From Bacteroidota bacterium (GTDB taxonomy: Bacteria; Bacteroidota; Ignavibacteria; UBA10030; SZUA-254), in assembly GCA_020056225.1 (NCBI GenBank), contig JAGVIE010000030.1, positions 1 to 64,000 on the forward strand: a stretch of 64,000 bases of DNA. The letters run 5' to 3'. Below the pieces are notes generated by a model. It was not told the origin of the DNA, did not search any database, and was given only the letters and a program-made list of their open reading frames with translations. Numbering within the stretch: position 1 is the first letter of the stretch; each line of letters begins with the position of its first letter. This document shows, one piece after another, positions 59,100 through 64,000 of this stretch. A program made the position numbers and the translations under genes.

Positions 59100-59825
59100 T
59101 TACTTCAACGCGCGAATCCGAACCTCAATATTCCGGTTTTTTGCCAACAGTGCTTTCAATTTCGAGACATCGCTATCACCATAATGATATGGGTATAAGA
59201 TTTTCGGCTTAATCTTTTTCGAGGCATTTGCAACCTGTTCAGGAAGCATTGTATAGGGTTGGTTCATCGGCAAAAAAGCAATGTCGATGTTTTGTAATGA
59301 TGCCATCCCAGGAATATTTTCTGTATCGCCTGCTATATAAATTCTCTTCTTGCCAATTGTAAGGATGTATCCGTTGTCTCTGCCTTTGGGATGAAATTTA
59401 TCCCGCCCCTCAGTTGTATTGTATGCAGGCACAGCTTCGATTTCAACTTCATCAAAAATCTTTTTGTCTCCGTTTTTCATCACAGTACCTTTCTTCAGCA
59501 TATCAAGGGCGGTGCTTGTAAGAATAATTTGAGTACTGTCCTTGGAAAGCAGCTCAACAGCATTAGTGTCAAGATGATCGGGATGATGATGGGTGATAAG
59601 TATGATGTCAGCCTTTGGTAGCTTCGTATAATCAGCCAACTTATTCCACGGATCGACGTGAATAGTTGTACCTTTATGCTCGAGCATCAGCGTTCCATGA
59701 CCGATAAAAGTAATTGTTAATATTCCCTCTGGCGTTTTGAAAGTATCTCTTTCAAATTTGCTGAGTCCGGCAGACTGTAAAACTGTTGCAAAAACAGCGT
59801 AAAGAATAACGATTAGATTATTCAC
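59100..59825 (-). CDS. MBL-fold metal-dependent hydrolase
   Basis: THHHPDHLD; YIAGDTE; signal peptide. Confidence 0.9.
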   Translation of the reverse strand: MNNLIVILYAVFATVLQSAGLSKFERDTFKTPEGILTITFIGHGTLMLEHKGTTIHVDPWNKLADYTKLPKADIILITHHHPDHLDTNAVELLSKDSTQIILTSTALDMLKKGTVMKNGDKKIFDEVEIEAVPAYNTTEGRDKFHPKGRDNGYILTIGKKRIYIAGDTENIPGMASLQNIDIAFLPMNQPYTMLPEQVANASKKIKPKILYPYHYGDSDVSKLKALLAKNRNIEVRIRALK

Positions 59826-59925
59826 GATGAAATTCTCCTGAATATAATTCTTGTTTGAATGAATTAACGAGATGATGGAAAATGATCAAGTCAAAATATT
59901 ATTCAAAGTCTAAGCGAAATATGAG

Positions 59926-59950
59926 ACCCCGGCTGTCACTAAACCGGGGT
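59926..59950. terminator. Possible terminator hairpin downstream of the M3 peptidase
   Basis: ACCCCGG-ctgtcactaaa-CCGGGGT. Confidence 0.5.
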
Positions 59951-59982
59951 TATTCAAATCTAAACTTACACAAAAAAGATGT

Positions 59983-62091
59983 TTAATTTAGTCCTTTTCT
60001 TTTCAAAAGTGCATCAACCTTAGGTTCCGCACCTCTGAATTTTTTATAGAGAACCATAACGTCCTCACTCCCGCCTCTTTCAAGAACGTTTTTTCTGAAA
60101 GAAGCCGCGGTCGCCTGATCGAACAATCCTTTTTCCTTAAACGCTTCAAATGCATCTGCATCAAGAACCTCCGCCCAAATATAGCTGTAATATCCGGCAG
60201 GGTATCCGCCGGAAAAAATATGGGCAAAATTCGTGCTTTGATACCGGGATTCGATTTGCGAAATCAGTCCGATGTTTGAGAGCGAATTTTTTTCAAATGA
60301 AGGTACATCTTTTTCGGTTGTGTCAGTCAGAGTGTGCCAATCCATATCGAGAACTGATGCGGCAAGATACTCGATTGTCGCAAAACCTTGATTGAAAAGC
60401 TGAGAGTTGCGTATCTTATCTATCAATTCCTGCGGCATCGGTTCGCTGGTTTTGTAATGTTTCGCGTACATGTTAAGAACTTCAGGTTCTAACGCCCAGT
60501 TTTCCATGATTTGGGAAGGAAGTTCTACGAAATCTCTTGGCACCGATTGCGAACTTAAATAAACAGTGTTTGATAATAAACTGTGAAGCCCGTGACCAAG
60601 TTCGTGATAGAGAGTCGAAACTTCGTCCACGCTCATGAGTGAAGGCTTGTCAGCCGTTGGTTTGGAGAAATTACCGACGTTAAATACCAGAGGGGCGATA
60701 TATTTATCTTCCATGTTCGATTGATTCCTGAAATTGCCCGACCAAGCCCCGCTTCGTTTACTATCACGCGGATAATAGTCCGAATAAAATATACCGATAT
60801 GTTTACCATCGGCTTCTTTCACTTCATATACTTTTACATCGGGGTGGTAGACTTGTATATCGTTTCTTTCAATAAATTTTATTCCATACAGTTTAGATGC
60901 GACATCAAACGCGCCCTGGCGTACATTTTCCATCTTAAAATACGGGCGCAGCATTTCTTCATCGAGAGCGTATTTCTCTTTCTTTACTTTTTCAGCGTAG
61001 CACAACCAATCCCATGCTTCTAACTTAAAACTCACCCCTTCCTTGTTAATGATGTTTTGCATATCATTAACTTCAGTGTTTGCGCTTTTAATAGCCGGCT
61101 TCCACAAATCATTTATGAACTTGTATACGTTTTCCGGTTTCTTTGCCATGTTTCTTTCAAGAACAAAATCCGCATAGGTCTTGTACCCTAATAAATTTGC
61201 CCGTTGAACTCGTAAGGCGGCAATCTTAGATAAAATTTTCTTATTGTTATTATCGTTGTCATTATTTCCGCGGTTAATGTATGCTTTGAATACTTTCTCG
61301 CGCAATTCCCGTCTTTCTGAATATTGAAGGAATGGAATGAAGCTCGGTTTCTGAAGTGTGAATACCCATTTACTCTCCTGTTTTTTTGATTTTGCCATCT
61401 CTGCCGCTGAATTTATTACGTCTTCCGGCAAACCTGCAAGATCATTTTTATTATCGACGACTAATCCTATGGCATTTGTTTCCTTCAGAAGGTTTTCTCC
61501 GAACTTCACGGTGATAACGCTCAGCTCTTCGTTAATCTTTCGGAATATTTCCTTCTGCTCGTCGGTTAAATTCGCGCCGCCTCGTACAAAACCCTTGTAA
61601 TAATTTTCGAGAACTGTATTTTGCTCTACTGTCAGTTTGAGATTATCCCTATGATCGTACAATTCTTTCACCTTCGCAAAGAGCTTTGGATTGAGATTGA
61701 TGTCGTCATTATGTTTTGAAAGCATCGGAGCGGTTGTGGTGGCAATCTTTTGCATTTCATCATTCGTATTCGCGTCAATAAGACTCGAAAATACGTAGTC
61801 AATTTTTGTTAAAAGTTCGCCGCTTTTCTCTAACGCTTCGATTGTGTTTATGAATGTTGGCTTCTCGGTGTTGTTGATAATTGCGTCGATCTCTGCCTTA
61901 TGTTGTTTCATGCCCTCTTCATATGCAGGTAAAAAATGTTCGACTTTAATATCATTGAAGGGCGGTGTCGCGAACGGGGTTTTCCATTCTGTAAAAAAAG
62001 GATTTCCCGTATCATTCTGCTCAGAAAGATAATTTAATCCAAACGATAATGTTATTGGAAAAAATAAAGTTAGAAGCATTAAATATTTCAT
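59983..62091 (-). CDS. M3-family metallopeptidase (Dcp/oligopeptidase-like), secreted
   Basis: VSTLYHELGHGLHSLLS (HExxH); signal peptide; FSGGYPAGYYSYIWAEVLDADAFEAF. Confidence 0.93.
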   Translation of the reverse strand: MKYLMLLTLFFPITLSFGLNYLSEQNDTGNPFFTEWKTPFATPPFNDIKVEHFLPAYEEGMKQHKAEIDAIINNTEKPTFINTIEALEKSGELLTKIDYVFSSLIDANTNDEMQKIATTTAPMLSKHNDDINLNPKLFAKVKELYDHRDNLKLTVEQNTVLENYYKGFVRGGANLTDEQKEIFRKINEELSVITVKFGENLLKETNAIGLVVDNKNDLAGLPEDVINSAAEMAKSKKQESKWVFTLQKPSFIPFLQYSERRELREKVFKAYINRGNNDNDNNNKKILSKIAALRVQRANLLGYKTYADFVLERNMAKKPENVYKFINDLWKPAIKSANTEVNDMQNIINKEGVSFKLEAWDWLCYAEKVKKEKYALDEEMLRPYFKMENVRQGAFDVASKLYGIKFIERNDIQVYHPDVKVYEVKEADGKHIGIFYSDYYPRDSKRSGAWSGNFRNQSNMEDKYIAPLVFNVGNFSKPTADKPSLMSVDEVSTLYHELGHGLHSLLSNTVYLSSQSVPRDFVELPSQIMENWALEPEVLNMYAKHYKTSEPMPQELIDKIRNSQLFNQGFATIEYLAASVLDMDWHTLTDTTEKDVPSFEKNSLSNIGLISQIESRYQSTNFAHIFSGGYPAGYYSYIWAEVLDADAFEAFKEKGLFDQATAASFRKNVLERGGSEDVMVLYKKFRGAEPKVDALLKRKGLN

Positions 62092-62427
62092 TGATGTTTC
62101 CTTACGATGTTGTTTGAAATAATGGTTTTAGTATTATTATTGGCATTGAGCGCTGTAAAAGGATACAGTAGAATATTAAGATTAAGAACGAAGATGAATG
62201 TGTTGCCCTGCCTGTATTAATCGAGCAGTCTGAAGTATAGACAGACTATAAATTAAATATCGGCAACGGACGATGATTTAGAAAAGTACAAAGGAATTAC
62301 AAGATTATCAAATTAACTCAAGATAGAAATGAGGAATGCCTTGTTACAAAAAATAGATGATACAAATATATTGGTCAATCTTTGGATAACAGTGGAAAAA
62401 TTCGTAAATTTCCAATGAAAAAGGCAA

Positions 62428-62511
62428 GCCCGGATGGCGGAATTGGCAGACGCGCTAGCTTCAGGAGCTAGTGGCCGCAAGGTCGTACAGGTTCAAGTCC
62501 TGCTCCGGGCA
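62428..62511 (+). tRNA. tRNA-Leu (anticodon CAG)
   Basis: Acceptor GCCCGGA/TCCGGGC; anticodon stem-loop CTAGC-TTCAGGA-GCTAG; long class II variable arm; GTTCAAGTC T-loop; CCA not encoded. Confidence 0.95.
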
Positions 62512-62665
62512 CATGGAAATATTGTGATGTTAGTAATGTTTAGTTTGATGCTGGCGTAGCTCATGCGCGGATATAATTTTTTTAATAGGTAACATTACTT
62601 TTCACCAACCAACTCATACCTCAGGTTGATAGTTATTTTATTCAGTAATAAAAAATAGATAAGAC

Positions 62666-63751
62666 ATGCAGATTGGAATTGTAGGGTTACCGTATTCGGG
62701 TAAATCGACTTTATTTCAGACGATAACTAAAACACATATCGATACATCGGCGTTAGGAAAGAACGAAACTCACCAGGCGGTTATCAAGGTTCCCGACAAG
62801 AAGTTAGATAAACTTATAGAAATCTTTTCGCCAAAGAAAACGAATAGCGCAATAATTGATCTCGTAGATGTTATCGGATTGAAGAAAGGTGATTCGGGGT
62901 CTACACAGTTCACGAGCAATTTTCTTTCGACTGTAAAAACAAACGACGCTCTCGTTCAGGTAGTTCGTCTGTTTGCGGACGATGCCGTTCCGCACCCCGA
63001 TGGTTCCGTCGATATGATAAGAGACATCGCGTCTTTTGAAACCGAATTTATCTTGTCCGATCTCTCGATTCTTGAGAGCCGTATCGAGCGAATTAAAAAA
63101 ACATATCAGAAATCCGGCGGGGATCTTCTACTGCGTGAACTGCCGATATTGGAAAAATCTTATGAAATACTCCACGCTGAAAAACCGTTACGTGAAGCCG
63201 AACTTAGCGATAATGAACTATTCATATTGAAAACATACTCATTGCTCACGCTGAAACCGATGCTGATAGTATTGAATCTCGATGAGAGCCAGCGTAACGA
63301 TACGGAAAAATATTTGGAATCCGCCCGCAAGTTGAAAGCAGGCAGGAACACAAAAATGATGTCGTTATTCGGAAAGATAGAATTAGAAATGTCGGAGCTT
63401 TCCGATGAGGATGCCGCGCTTTTCATGAGTGAGTACGGAATAAAGGAATCCGCTCTTCACATGCTGATACGCGAAGCATACGACTTACTTGGATTGCAAT
63501 CGTTCTATACTGTCGGTGAAGATGAGTGCCGTGCGTGGACTATCAAAAAAGGAATGACAGCGCAGGAAGCGGCAGGCGTTATTCACAGTGATTTTTTCAA
63601 TAAGTTTATACGCGCGGAAGTCGTTGGTTACGATGACTTTATCAAAAATGGCGGCACATTTGCAAAATCAAAAGAGCAGGGCGTTTGGCGGTTAGAGGGT
63701 AAAGAGTACGTAGTCAATGAAGGAGATATAATTTCGATCAGGCATAGCTGA
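62666..63751 (+). CDS. Obg-family GTPase, YchF-like
   Basis: MQIGIVGLPYSGKSTLFQTIT; DLVDVIGLKKG; C-terminal TGS/DUF933-like TVGEDECRAWTIKKGMTAQEAAGVIHSDFFNKFIRAEVV. Confidence 0.92.
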   Translation: MQIGIVGLPYSGKSTLFQTITKTHIDTSALGKNETHQAVIKVPDKKLDKLIEIFSPKKTNSAIIDLVDVIGLKKGDSGSTQFTSNFLSTVKTNDALVQVVRLFADDAVPHPDGSVDMIRDIASFETEFILSDLSILESRIERIKKTYQKSGGDLLLRELPILEKSYEILHAEKPLREAELSDNELFILKTYSLLTLKPMLIVLNLDESQRNDTEKYLESARKLKAGRNTKMMSLFGKIELEMSELSDEDAALFMSEYGIKESALHMLIREAYDLLGLQSFYTVGEDECRAWTIKKGMTAQEAAGVIHSDFFNKFIRAEVVGYDDFIKNGGTFAKSKEQGVWRLEGKEYVVNEGDIISIRHS

Positions 63752-63812
63752 AAGTATCCTAATCAAATTTGTCCGTCTCATCCAATGAGAGTCAATAGGC
63801 TTTTTGATACAT

Positions 63813-64000
63813 TTATTTTTTAGAATAATCCGCGTCTATAACTTCATTCTTCCCATCAGTATAAAGCGAATACTGCAGTCCCTTCCCGTAACTGCAAGCG
63901 CCAACCTCACCGGCTTTGTTCAGTGCTATAAATCCGGCAAGGAAACCGTTATCGTTTTTGTACTTCGGATTTTTATGAATCAAGCGTTCGATGGCGAGCC
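63813..64000 (-). CDS. N4-(beta-N-acetylglucosaminyl)-L-asparaginase-like, C-terminal part (truncated by window end)
   Basis: Minus-strand translation LAIERLIHKNPKYKNDNGFLAGFIALNKAGEVGACSYGKGLQYSLYTDGKNEVIDADYSKK*. Confidence 0.65.
   Translation of the reverse strand, partial: LAIERLIHKNPKYKNDNGFLAGFIALNKAGEVGACSYGKGLQYSLYTDGKNEVIDADYSKK

Overview
The window looks like a chromosomal segment from an FCB-group (Bacteroidota/Ignavibacteria-like) bacterium. The taxonomic call rests only on T9SS-type 'NPFNP..I.Y.LP' C-terminal sorting domains. (1) 3.4-8.3 kb: a sigma54 two-component module made of a dual-receiver regulator, an NtrC-type regulator and a sensor kinase. (2) 9.1-26.4 kb: a large redox cluster with hdrC, hdrB, citrate synthase, two malate-dehydrogenase-like genes, an N-terminal-only HdrA, a regulatory module (DRTGG / anti-sigma-type ATPase / [FeFe]-hydrogenase-like sensor / DRTGG / PHP / HATPase), NuoE-like, 2Fe-2S and NuoF-like proteins, a NuoG-HdrA(C-terminal) chimera, MvhD, and [NiFe]-hydrogenase small and large subunits. 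A maturation protease and hypA-B-F-C-D-E follow. (3) 32.6-46 kb: a propeller/PAS sensor, a frameshifted aldo/keto reductase, a MacB/LolD-type ABC system, a YiiX-like papain-fold protein, a dual receiver and an M14 carboxypeptidase. (4) 46.2-58.6 kb: a probable catabolic operon (acyltransferase-like, thiolase-like/DUF35, DUF2877/FdrA/DUF1116, cyclase, Mo hydroxylase), interrupted by a REP-associated transposase with oriented palindromes. (5) An MBL-fold hydrolase, M3 peptidase, tRNA-Leu(CAG), YchF-like GTPase and a partial glycosylasparaginase. The strongest novelty candidate is the HdrA flavoprotein split into two genes. Its C-terminal half is fused to a NuoG/HydA-like Fe-S module, suggesting a NAD-linked, Hdr-coupled [NiFe]-hydrogenase bifurcating complex under sigma54 control and linked to TCA enzymes. 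All assignments come from reading motifs; no database search was run.
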